Under the pieces are notes generated by a model. The model did not search any database. It had not been told where the DNA came from and saw only the letters and a program-made list of their open reading frames with translations. A program made the translations under genes and the position numbers. From Tritrichomonas musculus (Eukaryota > Parabasalia > Tritrichomonadida > Tritrichomonadidae), in NCBI GenBank assembly GCA_039105265.1, contig JAPFFF010000006.1, forward strand, positions 2,914,001 through 2,978,000: a stretch of DNA of 64,000 nt. Direction: 5' to 3'. This document shows positions 41,441 to 51,201 of the stretch, piece by piece (position 1 is the stretch's first letter; each line of letters begins with the position of its first letter).

Positions 41441-42508
41441 TTTAATTAACAAATGACTAATTTATACATTATTTTTTTTATAAAATGCTTTTAATTATTT
41501 ACAAGATATTTTTATAACTATAGGGTGATCGGAAATGATCTGGAAAAATTAAGAGAAAAAGCTTTATGAAAAGAATTCTTATTATAAATTAAAGTATGTA
41601 TTAAATGATATTTTTTGAATATAAAGAAATACCATCATTTTTCAAGTTTGGCTCAAAAAATGAAAATGAAAACAAGTCAAAAAGTTCTTTGAAAAACTGG
41701 TCTTTGTTTTCAATAAGATACTTTTTTCTCCATCAATTGCAAAATATTTTTCATTTTATTGTTTTCCTCTAAAACTTCATATATGCAATAAAATAAATAT
41801 TTAAATAAAATTTAATAATTATAACTACTGCAAAAATATTAATGACTCATATAATAATAAATTAACTATGGTAAATTAATTTCAACTTTAAAATTATTCA
41901 TTGATAATAAAATAATTTTGATGCTTGATGAATATTAGCATCGGCAAACAACCTTGAATACTGTTTTAAAAATGAGATTAAGTATATTTTTGTGATTAAA
42001 TTTTATTGTAAGTTTACAGTTGTGTATAAAAAGTGGTAACGGTATAATAAATGGTAACACTTTTTTTTTAGTATAAAAAATTATCATTCTATTTATTTTT
42101 TAATGAAGCATTTGTAATAAATATGTTTAATATTTTATAAATAACATAATAATATAAGTAAATATAAATGAAATTTCTTTTATCTTATTAACAATCTCAT
42201 TTTACTGCAAAACTCAATTCAATTAATTGTTTTGATGTTTCCTCATTGAGGTCGATCATTATTTATCGAATAAACTATCCATATGAAATATATATCCATT
42301 AAAGTAATGGTCTGTGCATCAATTTCATTTGGAAATCCAAATGATGAAATTTTACTAATGATGAAAAAAGTGTTACCATTTATTATACCGTTACCACTTT
42401 TTATACACAACTGTAATGTAATATGTTGAAATCATTTCTTTTCTTTTGTGTTTTTAGAATCTTTTTCTGTTAACTCTTTTTTAACCTTGTTTAATAATCC
42501 ACATTTAG
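41441..42508. other. Intergenic with a mariner-like MITE
   Basis: AT-rich. A 30-bp word (ATGCTTTTAATTATTTACAA, then GATATTTTT) at about 41484 is shared with about 37635, near the transposase relic. The MITE at 42017-42413 is the only defined element. Confidence 0.5.
42017..42413. mobile_element. Mariner/Tc1-like MITE, TA target
   Basis: 397 bp with near-perfect TIRs of about 50 bp beginning CAGTTGTGTATAAAAAGTGG and running through TAACGGTATAATAAATGGTA. Flanked on both sides by TA, the Tc1/mariner target duplication. No transposase inside. The arms are essentially identical, so the insertion is probably recent. Confidence 0.88.
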
Positions 42509-43271
42509 CTAATTTTGAATAAATTCATGATCATCAATGATTTCTTGAATTGTTAACAATTCAACATCTCTTGTCTTTATATTTAAAAATGAGCAAAGTT
42601 TAAAAACTTCTTTATCATCAGCATGAAATTGTTTTGGTAATTCTTTAAGGAACACTTCATTTAGTGATACGAGTTCATTTTTCATTGATTAAAACTGTTT
42701 TAAAAACAGGTGGAAAAGATTCTTTTTGTTCTATGTAATAAAAGAAATTGCATTGACCAAAATCAAATGTTTTCACATCATTACATTTATAAAGATTCAC
42801 AAGAACATTTCGAAAAACAATTGCTCTTTTTGGATCATTTTTAACTATGCTAAACATTTGTTGAATATGGAGTAGGTAATCCAAACTTTTTAACTGTTTC
42901 TGTTGATAATGAAACTCTAAGAATTTAGCATTTTATTAACTCCTAATTTTTCGAAGAATTCATATAGAAGTGGCTCATCTTTTTTGTCAACGATTTCTTT
43001 GTATTGATCAATTGCAATGTACTTTTTTTTAGCTCATTTTCAAATAAATAATTTGATGGGAAATATAAGTCTTTGCCTTCATCTCGATCAATTTTCTTGT
43101 TTTTTTTTTGTAAAAAACATGATGAATTTGATGTTCTTCATTTTATTGATGAATTCTTTAGCTTCTTCAAACGAACAATATTTATAAAAAAAATTTCTTA
43201 AAATCGCTGAATGTATCAATATAACCTTCATTTGTGTATTTAGATATAATTGTATCAAAAATCTCATTCAT
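42509..43271 (-). pseudogene. Decayed trichomonad helical-protein gene
   Basis: Minus strand, from an ATG at 43271 (MNEIFDTIISKYTNEGYIDT). Coding-like pieces alternate between frames: FEEAKEFINKMKNIKFIM, KKDEPLLYEFFEKLGV, DYLLHIQQMFSIVKNDPKRA, then ELVSLNEVFLKELPKQF ending EFIQN and a stop at 42509-42511. Several frame changes and stops break it. It reads as a former alpha-helical protein of about 250 residues. The family is not identified. Confidence 0.55.
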
Positions 43272-43396
43272 TCTCAGAAAAAAATTGTGTAACCTATTTT
43301 AAAATGGTTTAACGGTCATTTTTAACGTAAATATGATGTTATTACCCAAAAATTTAAATGGTTAACGAAATTGTGTTATTTTTCATTAACCATTTC

Positions 43397-43404
43397 CACT
43401 TTTT
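43397..43404 (-). promoter_or_regulatory. AAAAAGTG word upstream of the ankyrin-BspA gene
   Basis: On the plus strand CACTTTTT, about 49 nt before the ATG at 43453. One of several such words close to starts in this window (see the findings). Confidence 0.3.
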
Positions 43405-43452
43405 CAAATAAATAATTGAAAACTATTTTAATTCTATACAAACTTTATTCTG

Positions 43453-44391
43453 ATGAATATCCATGAACAAATAGAAAAAATGAGAAAAATTCAAAGTAAT
43501 ATTTTGGAATTTGTTGATAAAGAAAACAATGAAGAAGAACACTTTGAAAATATCATTCAACAAATTGAGGATCAAAATATTACAGCAAATCGCCATTTGT
43601 TGAAAATTTTACTTTATTTATTATCAAAAATCTTAAATAATCATTATCGTTATCCAGGTTTCATATCAAAAATTGAAAAAATAATTCAAAAATATAAAAC
43701 TGAAATAAAGAACAATTTTTCTAGCTATGAAATTTATCAAATTTTCAAAAAGAATCGACGAATTTTACTATTCCTTTTTAAAGAGGAAATAATAAAAATT
43801 GATGACGATATTTCTATAGAAATTCCTGACGAAATTTTTGTTTATTAGAAAAAGAAATGATTGAAAAAGTTCCAGATAATTTTGAAGAAAAACGAAAAAT
43901 AGGTGAAAATGATGATATAATATGCCAAATAATACGAAAAGATTTAATTGAAGAATTTATTACATATGTTAACAAAAACGAATACTCATTAAATAATGAA
44001 ATTGAAGAATCAATTTTTGAAACAAATGATTTTTTAATCAAGCATAAAGAAACGACATTAATTGAATATGCAGCTTTTTTTGGATCAACACAAATATTCA
44101 AATATTTATATAAAAATGGAGTAAAATTAACCCCATCATTATGGATATATGGAATTCATAGTGATAATCCAGAAATGATTCATCTTCTTGAAGAAAATAA
44201 ATTGGAATCATATGAAGGATGTATCATAGAATCAATCAAATGCCATCATAATGATGTTACAAATTATATTCAATCTAATCTAATTGAAAAAGATATTCCA
44301 AATATTGAAGATATTGATTATTCAAAAAACTATAAAACAAATGTTTATTCATATTGTTTTCATTATTATAATTTTCATTTTTTTCCTCAAG

Positions 44392-44431
<40 letters not shown>

Positions 44432-46231
44432 AGATATTTTTTGCCCCCAATCTCTTTTGACCCCAACGGTTAAGGTCAATATTGACCCTGTATCGTACTT
44501 CAGAAAAAATCGGCGAGAACTTTTTTGCACTTTTGCGAAAAAAACCATGAGTAGCTACTCACGCTTTTTTCGCGAAAATTTCTAAAAAATTATTTTTATT
44601 AAAAAGCAGCTCTAGATGAAATTTCTTCCATCCCGAGTAAGTTATTCGTAATTAGCATCTCATTGTAGTAATTATTAAACCATTTTTTTCTTTTTTTGGT
44701 AAAAAAAATATTAATCAATAATATTATAGATATCTCTTTATAAAAAAATATATAAGATTTTCTTCACATATTCGGGCCTATGATGTTATAAATAACAATA
44801 AATGTTTACTAATCTTTTCAAAAATATATAATTAGCATTATTTGTAAAAAATAAAAATTTAACGAAAAAAGCGTGAGTAGCTACTCATGGTTTTTTTCGC
44901 AAAAGTGCAAAAAAGTTCTCGCCGATTTTTTCTGAAGTACGATACAGGGTCAATATTGACCTTAACCGTTGGGGTCAAAAGAGATTGGGGGCAAAAAATA
45001 TCTCCCAAAAAAAAAAAAAAAATCATTTTTTACTATTCATGTCAATATGACTATTTCGAAATTGTTAATTATTTCTTGAATACAGTAAATATTGATATCA
45101 ATGAAAAAATAATTTAAATGTAAACATTGATCAAATTTGAATATCAAATATTGAATGATATTTATAATAAAATATTTAATATTTCACCAATTAAAAATGC
45201 AGCAAAAAATGACAATCAAAAAATTTTAATGAGTTTACAAAGAATGTTTTAAAAATTGCAAAAAATTAAAGCATATCACGATTCCTTCTTTTATAACTGA
45301 AATCGGAAATGATGCTTTCAAAGGATGTTCATCATTGACACAAATCTCAATTCCTTCTTCTGTAACTTCATTTGGTAATAATATTTTCGATGGAATCAAA
45401 TCTATTGAAATTACAGGAGATATGAAATATATTCCTAATTATTTATTTAGAAGCTCTTCATTAGAACATATATCAATTCTTACCTCTATTAATTCTATTG
45501 GAAAATTTGCTTTTTCTGAATGTTCATTTTTAAAACAGATTTCAATTCCTTCTTCTGTAACTTTAATTGGAGATTATGCTTTCAATGGATGTTCCTCATT
45601 GGCACAAATATCTATTCCTTCTTCTGTAACTTCAATTGGAAATTATGTTTTTTCTAAATGTTCATCATTGCCACAAATATCTATTCCTTCTTCTGTAACT
45701 TCAATTTGAGATTATGTTTTCTTTGGATGTTCGAAATTGATGCAAATATCAATTCCATCATCTGTAAATTATATTGGGGAATGTGCATTTTCTAGATGTT
45801 TAATGCTATCACAAATATTAATTCCATCATCAGTAAATTATATCGGATATTCTGCTTTCGACGAATGCAAATCATTAACACAAATGTTACTTCCTAATTC
45901 TATTACTTATATAGGATCAAATGCCTTTTCTAAAAGTTCAAAACTAACTCAAATAACAATTCCTTCTTCTGTAACTTCTATTAAAAATAGTACTTTTTCT
46001 GGATGTTCATCATTAACACAAATACTAATTCCTTCTTCAGTAACTGAAATTGGCGATGGTGCATTTCAAAAATGTATATTATTAGACCAAATATCAATTC
46101 CTTCTTCTGTAACTTCAATTGGAAATTGTACTTTCAAAGAATGTTTATCACTTATAGAAATATCAATTCCAAAAAGAATAAAAACGCAACATCTTGAACT
46201 TAGTTCACAAGTTAAGATAAACCTGAAATAA
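43453..46231 (+). pseudogene. Broken DUF3447-ankyrin / BspA-LRR gene
   Basis: The N-terminal part (43453-43848) is the helical leader of parabasalid DUF3447 proteins (MNIHEQIEKMRKIQSNILEF, RRILLFLFKEE). After a stop and a lost stretch the frame resumes at 43857 with NFEEKRKIGENDDIICQIIR and DUF3447/ankyrin text (LIEYAAFFGSTQIFKYLYKN, LTPSLWIYGIHSDNPEMIHL). At 44429 a MITE interrupts it. After the MITE the ankyrin continues (YYSCQYDYFEIVNYFLNTVN). From about 45270 BspA-like repeats follow (LTQISIPSSVTSIGNYVFSK type, about ten), with a TGA at 45707-45709 between them and a typical end (IPKRIKTQHLELS). It could be one former fusion or two adjacent genes. It is clearly inactive. Confidence 0.8.
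44429..45006. mobile_element. MITE with identical 144-bp TIRs, inside a gene
   Basis: 578 bp. The arms 44429-44572 and 44863-45006 appear identical, starting GGGAGATATTTTTTGCCCCC and containing the palindrome GAGTAGCTACTC. It is inserted in an A-run (32 A left, 16 A right), so the TSD is hidden in the A's. Long TIRs on a very short body resemble Mutator-like MITEs. Arm identity points to a very recent insertion. The base composition of the arms (about 45% GC) contrasts strongly with the surroundings. Confidence 0.9.
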
Positions 46232-46706
46232 ATTTTAAATTTTCTATATTGTATTAATATCAATTTTATACTTTGATCATAAGAATCCGAAGATACCTGG
46301 ATATTGTTTTGATATTGTATCTGAAAAGCATTTATAATATTTATATTACTTTCAACTTTTGGTAAAGTTGCTAATAATTTATCAATTCCTAAGCTATCTT
46401 TCTTTATAGACTTTAAAAATATATCATTTTTATATATTGTATTTGAATCCATTTTAGTAATAATCTCTATCATTTTTATCTCTCAATTTGAATAAATAAT
46501 CATTTTTTATGTCTTTAATTCTTTATTAAATTCTTAAATAATGAAATTTATAGTAGTTTTCAGCATTCCTACTTGTTTCATATTGCATAGATATTACTCT
46601 TTCATTAACTTTAGGATTGATAACATTGCGAGCGTTTTTTGATAGTATAAATGGTCAGATATTTTTTTAGAAAAAGTGAAAGCTTTAAAAATCTTTATTA
46701 TTCTAT
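46232..46706. other. Intergenic
   Basis: 475 bp, AT-rich. AAAAAGTG occurs at 46671-46678, 36 nt before the next ATG. A minus-strand open frame overlapping the BspA end is a shadow. Confidence 0.45.
46671..46678 (+). promoter_or_regulatory. AAAAAGTG word upstream of the [2Fe-2S] gene
   Basis: AAAAAGTG 36 nt upstream of the ATG at 46707, at almost the same distance as for the gene at 39107. Confidence 0.3.
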
Positions 46707-47285
46707 ATGCTAAATTCAAAACATATACGTTTCCATTTGTCTACACTTTCCCACACAGTTTGTTTTTTATTTAATGGTAAAATCATTGAGTTGGAAAAAG
46801 AGAAATTTGATCCCACCGATTCACTTGTTTCATTTCTTCGTTCTGAAGAAATAAATATGAAAGGTACAAAAAGAGGATGTGAAGAAGGTGGATGTGGTGG
46901 ATGCACAGTTGTTATTTCATCATATGATCCAGTTTTTGGATGTGTTAAACATCATGCAATCAATTCATGTTTGATGCCGATAGGAAATCTTCACAACACA
47001 TCAATCAGTACAATTGAAAGACTTACTGCAAATTCTACATCAAAAAAAGAAGATGAAAAATTGAACCCAATACAAGAAGCCATTAGAAAGCATCATGCTA
47101 CACAATGCGGTTTTTGCAGTCCCGGATTTATAATGCGCACGCTTGCAATGTTGTTGGAAAATCCGACTCCAACAAATGAAGATTTGATGCTTCATCTTGA
47201 TGGAAATATTTGTCATTGCACTGGCTATAGAAGTATTCTCGAAGCATTACGTGAGTTCACAGTAGATTCAGATCAGAATGATTGA
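46707..47285 (+). CDS. Stand-alone xanthine-dehydrogenase-type [2Fe-2S] protein
   Basis: 192 residues covering only the two iron-sulfur subdomains of the xanthine dehydrogenase/aldehyde oxidase family. The first, plant-ferredoxin-like cluster has ligands Cys58, Cys63, Cys66 (GCEEGGCGGC) and Cys88. The second, helical cluster has Cys134/Cys137 (QCGFCSPG) and Cys169/Cys171 (ICHCTGYR). All eight ligands are present. In eukaryotic enzymes this domain is followed by FAD and molybdopterin domains (about 1,300 residues in all). Here the frame ends in TGA and no such sequence follows. It resembles the small subunit of bacterial three-subunit enzymes, or a truncated gene. The intact frame and ligands favour a working electron-transfer protein. 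The partner is unknown. Confidence 0.9.
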   Translation: MLNSKHIRFHLSTLSHTVCFLFNGKIIELEKEKFDPTDSLVSFLRSEEINMKGTKRGCEEGGCGGCTVVISSYDPVFGCVKHHAINSCLMPIGNLHNTSISTIERLTANSTSKKEDEKLNPIQEAIRKHHATQCGFCSPGFIMRTLAMLLENPTPTNEDLMLHLDGNICHCTGYRSILEALREFTVDSDQND

Positions 47286-48594
47286 ATTATAATTATCACA
47301 AAGAATCATTAAGAGTAATGATCAAACAAAGATAAATTTAAATCAACAAATTATAAATTCTTTAAAATCTCTCTCTGATTTATCTGAATTCAAACAAAAA
47401 TCTGAAAATAAATATTTAATCCACGTATTGTTAAAAAAATTAGAAAAATATTATTAGAAAAATCATAAATTAATTGGAAATATAACAGAAAATTCAGGTG
47501 TCGCTGAAAATAAATATTTATACATAATACGACACCTGTAATTAAAGTATCAGTGATGGTCGAATTAACGGTTAATATACATATAATTGAACTATCCACG
47601 TATTGTTACTGCTACTCAGTACTTGATATACATAAAGTTTATAATGTCTTCTTTGGTAGTCATAACTTATCTGCAAATATTTGAAAATTAAATAAAAGTT
47701 GATTGTGTATTTGTCATATATGAAATTGCATTTGAAATGAGATCTCATTTAAAATGAATGATAGATACTTAATCAACTTCATATACGAGAGAGATTTGAA
47801 ACAATAAAATATTCTTCTCGATTTTATAAAAACATGTTATAATTTGTGATTTCGGAATTTCAAGATTAATTGTCATTGATTACCAAAGAAAAAGCAAGAA
47901 CTAAAACTCAAGGAGTAGAAACAGATTGTTATATTGAACTTGAATTATATGAAGATATAAAAAAATTTAATGAAAATGTTGATGTTTATGCTTTTAGTAT
48001 CATAATGTTATTCGTACTTACATAATGAAATCCTCCAGCATTCAATATAGCTGATGTTTTAAGAGCTTTAAATATTCCAATTCCAAATACAATAAATGAA
48101 TTATCTATAAATTTGATAAGTTCTTGTTTTATAAAAGGTATTAATCTTTTGATTATCTATATCGTCCAAGTTTCACTAAAATTACACAAATAATTAGGAA
48201 AAATCATAAATTAATTGGAAATATAACAGAAAATTAAATCGCTGCAATCGTTAAGCACCTTAACTATAATGAATAAACTGTTTAAAAGTTTTTTCTTAAG
48301 GGTATAATAAACGATTTTCTTAATTCTCAACAATATAGAATTGTTCAGAATTTTTTCTATAATATATCTCAATAAATTGAAAATATTATCAATTGTTTAT
48401 TTGAGGAATGATATATATTTTTTGGTATTTATATTTGGTAAAATTAACTTAATAAATTAAAATAATAGTTTAAATTTGTAATTTAAAAATATTTTAAATT
48501 TTTAAAAAAAATCTTTTTAATTAATTAAGATATAATCAATTAATAATTTTTTTAATAAAATAAAATAACGACCAAATTTTGCAACAAAATATAT
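47286..48594. other. Intergenic with kinase relics
   Basis: AT-rich. Besides the relic at 47870-48236, the direct repeat ATCATAAATTAATTGGAAAT plus ATAACAGAAAATT occurs at about 47460-47495 and 48200-48235. This is the tail end of the same former kinase, duplicated. Confidence 0.5.
47870..48236 (+). pseudogene. Protein kinase C-lobe relic
   Basis: Coding-like text in two frames: YIELELYEDI and NVDVYAFSIIMLFVLT (kinase subdomain IX, D.YAF.I), a stop, then IPIPNTINELSINLISSCF, then in another frame YRPSFTKITQIIRKNHK (subdomain XI, RPSF). It corresponds to the end of a trichomonad TKL-like kinase like the one at 14959. The N-lobe and catalytic loop are absent. Confidence 0.6.
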
Positions 48595-50085
48595 ATGAAA
48601 GATTTAGATGATTTCAAAACCCACCAGAAAGAAAATATAGCAAAAGAAATGGCCCAAATCAATGCAAAAGACCACTTTATGCTTGATCCGTCTTTTCATG
48701 TAAATTATATCAATTTTTTATTTCGATTATTATCTGGAGACATTAATAAGTTAGAAAGTGATCAAATTACCAAAGAAGAGCTTGATGCATGCATAAAAAA
48801 TCTATATTCTATTCAATATGATTTAGGTCAACTTGTCTCCAAATGTTCTTGTAAAGTTTTACCAAATCAGTTTAATCTTATTATTCACACAATATACCTA
48901 CTAAGCTATTTAAAAATCAAGGATATATTGCAATATAATTATATTAACATTGCTTGCACGTTGATTCAGGACTATCCAGAACTGGTAGAGACATTTTTAG
49001 TTAGCCAGGAAGTACAAAATTACGTCAACACTTTTAAAGATTTATTTATGGGTTGGGAATTTTCGCTTTTGACATCTTTTTTAAATAATTCTCAAAATGC
49101 TGCTCCCGTTTTTATATCAAATGGAATTTTAACCAACATTTTTAATACAATGCAAGCAACTATTCCATTGGTTTTAACTTATAATCAAAATCCAGAAAGA
49201 GATGCTTTTATTGATTATTGGATTTGCGCCGTATCTTCACTTCAGAATATAGCTGTGATTTATTATGCAGATCAAAGTGTAATTAAGTCCATATTTTGCT
49301 TTTTAGTCCAATTTTTATCAATAGATTTTTATAATTTACGAGAAGGTTTTTTTTTTAAAGTAATTGATTGTATTTCTGTAACATTTTTACACTTTGACAA
49401 TTTTAACCAAATTAACTTTGAACAGCATCTACCTCTTTTCAAAAAACTTTTGTTTGAAAATGAAATGAGAGGGAGAATAATTATTCTTAAATTATTCAAT
49501 ATCATTTCTAAGCCACCTATTAATTTCCAATTTGATCGACCAACAATTATTGATATCGCAAAGAATATTAAAATTTGGCTTAATAGCAAATATTCTGGTA
49601 ACGAAGATTATTTTAATATCATATCTTTGTCTTTTGATTTTATGTCAAATATAATATCTTATCATCCAAATATTTTTGATGCTTTAAATGAATTGGCATT
49701 TTTTGATTTAATTTTTGCAAAATTTATGGTTGAGTCTCACAAATTGAAAATACATATAGTTAATTTATTTTTATCTTTAACAATTCCCCAAATTTGGCCA
49801 AAATCAATCATTTTTTTCGCAAACAATCAAATATTAACAGAGATTTTACTATTTATTGATTCAGGAATAGTTGAGGAATTGAGATTAAAAATAATTCATT
49901 GTTTGATTCAAATTTGCTCCACAAATATTTCATCATATCCTTTAAATACGCAAGAATTAATTATTAAGGAACTCCAAAGCGATATTGTTTCTTCCGTCTT
50001 ATCGAATCTTTTAGAAAATGAGGATAACAATGAACTTATTACTTGTTTGATTAACCAAATTCATTCTTTTACAGCAAATCAATAG
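48595..50085 (+). CDS. Alpha-helical (ARM/HEAT-like) hypothetical protein
   Basis: 496 residues, almost entirely amphipathic helices with regularly spaced Leu/Ile/Phe. This suggests an ARM/HEAT-type superhelix (for example IHTIYLLSYLKIKDILQYN, RIIILKLFNIISKPPINFQF, LKIHIVNLFLSLTIPQIWPK, LRLKIIHCLIQICSTNISSY). No signal peptide or membrane helix. It may be an importin- or armadillo-type adaptor, but no signature fixes the family. The coding frame is clean and base composition is like its neighbours. Confidence 0.75.
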   Translation: MKDLDDFKTHQKENIAKEMAQINAKDHFMLDPSFHVNYINFLFRLLSGDINKLESDQITKEELDACIKNLYSIQYDLGQLVSKCSCKVLPNQFNLIIHTIYLLSYLKIKDILQYNYINIACTLIQDYPELVETFLVSQEVQNYVNTFKDLFMGWEFSLLTSFLNNSQNAAPVFISNGILTNIFNTMQATIPLVLTYNQNPERDAFIDYWICAVSSLQNIAVIYYADQSVIKSIFCFLVQFLSIDFYNLREGFFFKVIDCISVTFLHFDNFNQINFEQHLPLFKKLLFENEMRGRIIILKLFNIISKPPINFQFDRPTIIDIAKNIKIWLNSKYSGNEDYFNIISLSFDFMSNIISYHPNIFDALNELAFFDLIFAKFMVESHKLKIHIVNLFLSLTIPQIWPKSIIFFANNQILTEILLFIDSGIVEELRLKIIHCLIQICSTNISSYPLNTQELIIKELQSDIVSSVLSNLLENEDNNELITCLINQIHSFTANQ

Positions 50086-50277
50086 CTTATAAGTATATAT
50101 TATTTCAAAAACACAAATAAACATCAATTTAAATTTCATTGTGTTTTAAATCTAATTTTTGAAGTGCAAAAAATTGTTAAAGAAATGATCTTATTATATA
50201 AAATTAAGTTTTTGTTTGCTTTTATTAATATTATTTTATGTGAATAAACAATATATTTAAAAAAAAAAAAATTGTAA

Positions 50278-50991
50278 TTATATAATGCAAATATCATCTG
50301 ATGCACGAGCTTTCATAGAAAATCTTGGTCCTCCTAGTGTTGATCCAATATTTCTGTATCCTGCTGTTACTTCTGGATCTTTTGCCTTTGGTCTTGCCTT
50401 CATCTTATACTTAGGAGCAGCAGGCATCACTTTTTCATATTTTGGTTTGTATGCGGCTGGGCCTGGAGAATCAGCTGTAAGATATCTAAAGTCATGGGTT
50501 CCTTTAATTCTGACTCCATGAGATGATTTGGGTACACCAAATTCTGCTCTAGTTGAATACTTTCCAGGACCAGGTCCTGGAGTTTCATCTGGATTTCTTC
50601 TTCTTCCAAGTGAAGTTGCTCCTCTTGAGCTTGCTGATGATGCACTTCTCCTTGATTTTGATGTATTAAAAACAGGTGGTGAAATACCAATTTTTTTGGC
50701 ATCTGATCCAAAAGCTGGAGGTATATAAGATGGTCCTGGTGGCGTAAATTTATTTTTTGTATCAGATTTTCCATGCATATTAATTTTGGTTGTTTTCCCA
50801 ATACTTGATGGTAGATTGTAGTAAGGAGCATTATTTGTTTCTTGTGCAAGACTATGTCTACCTTTCATTCGGATAACGGGCGTTTGACCTTCAAACTCTG
50901 GGCGAGTATTATATTTCCCTGGACCTGGAATTCCAGCTCTCATTGATTTTGGAATGTGTGCAATACATTCTCCCCTTTCCCATGGTTCCAT
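50278..50991 (-). CDS. STPGR (SHIPPO-like) protein
   Basis: 237 residues with sperm-tail PG-rich repeats: IPGPGKYNTRPEF (about 21), PPGPSYIPPAF (about 84), TPGPGPGKYSTRAEF (about 137), SPGPAAYKPKYE (about 174). Each is followed by a basic stretch (IRMKGRHS, VRIKGTHDF, YKMKARPK). STPGR proteins bind or stabilise microtubules, in flagella and other stable arrays. In a parabasalid, candidate sites are flagella, pelta-axostyle or related cytoskeleton (inference). It is rich in Gly/Pro/Ser/Lys and noticeably less AT-rich than its surroundings. Convergent with the helical-protein gene. Confidence 0.9.
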   Translation of the reverse strand: MEPWERGECIAHIPKSMRAGIPGPGKYNTRPEFEGQTPVIRMKGRHSLAQETNNAPYYNLPSSIGKTTKINMHGKSDTKNKFTPPGPSYIPPAFGSDAKKIGISPPVFNTSKSRRSASSASSRGATSLGRRRNPDETPGPGPGKYSTRAEFGVPKSSHGVRIKGTHDFRYLTADSPGPAAYKPKYEKVMPAAPKYKMKARPKAKDPEVTAGYRNIGSTLGGPRFSMKARASDDICII

Positions 50992-51100
50992 CTTCTTTTA
51001 AAGAATTATATAAAATTTTGTTCGTTATAATTTTTATTCAAATTTTTTTATTATTTATTCTATTTTGAGTAAGTGGTTACTTAATTTTCAATATAATGAA
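50992..51100. other. Spacer between STPGR gene and tRNA
   Basis: About 110 bp holding the STPGR gene's upstream region. No distinct motif. Confidence 0.4.
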
Positions 51101-51182
51101 GACACGATGGCCGAGTGGTTAAGGCGTGGGATTAGAGTCCCCATGGGTTTATCCCGCATCAGTTCGAATCTGGTTCGTGTCG
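51101..51182 (+). tRNA. tRNA-Ser (AGA)
   Basis: 82 nt. The acceptor stem GACACGA pairs perfectly with TCGTGTC, discriminator G. D arm GCC/GGC with GAGTGGTTAA (A box). Anticodon loop TTAGAGT with anticodon AGA on stem TGGGA/CCCCA (one mismatch next to the loop). Long class-II variable arm GGG-TTTAT-CCC. T arm ATCAG-TTCGAAT-CTGGT (B box). No intron. The long arm and AGA anticodon give Ser; Leu is excluded by alignment with canonical tRNA-Ser(AGA). The CCA is not encoded. Confidence 0.95.
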
Positions 51183-51200
51183 TTTTTTTTTTTTTTTTTT
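51183..51200 (+). terminator. RNA polymerase III T-run terminator
   Basis: A run of about 18 T immediately after the tRNA discriminator base, the standard Pol III stop signal. Confidence 0.9.
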
Positions 51201-51201
51201 T

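Noticed and set aside
44887-45117. Open frame over the right arm of the 44429 MITE
   Set aside because: Most of it is the TIR. Only its last part is real former ankyrin coding sequence, which is listed with the pseudogene.
46066-46473. Minus-strand 135-residue frame across the BspA end
   Set aside because: Its first half is antisense to clear BspA repeats; the remainder lacks coding character.
51101-51182. Reading the tRNA as Leu(TAG)
   Set aside because: Aligning arms and loops with canonical class-II tRNAs puts AGA at 34-36; the Leu reading gives a worse anticodon stem with two non-pairs.
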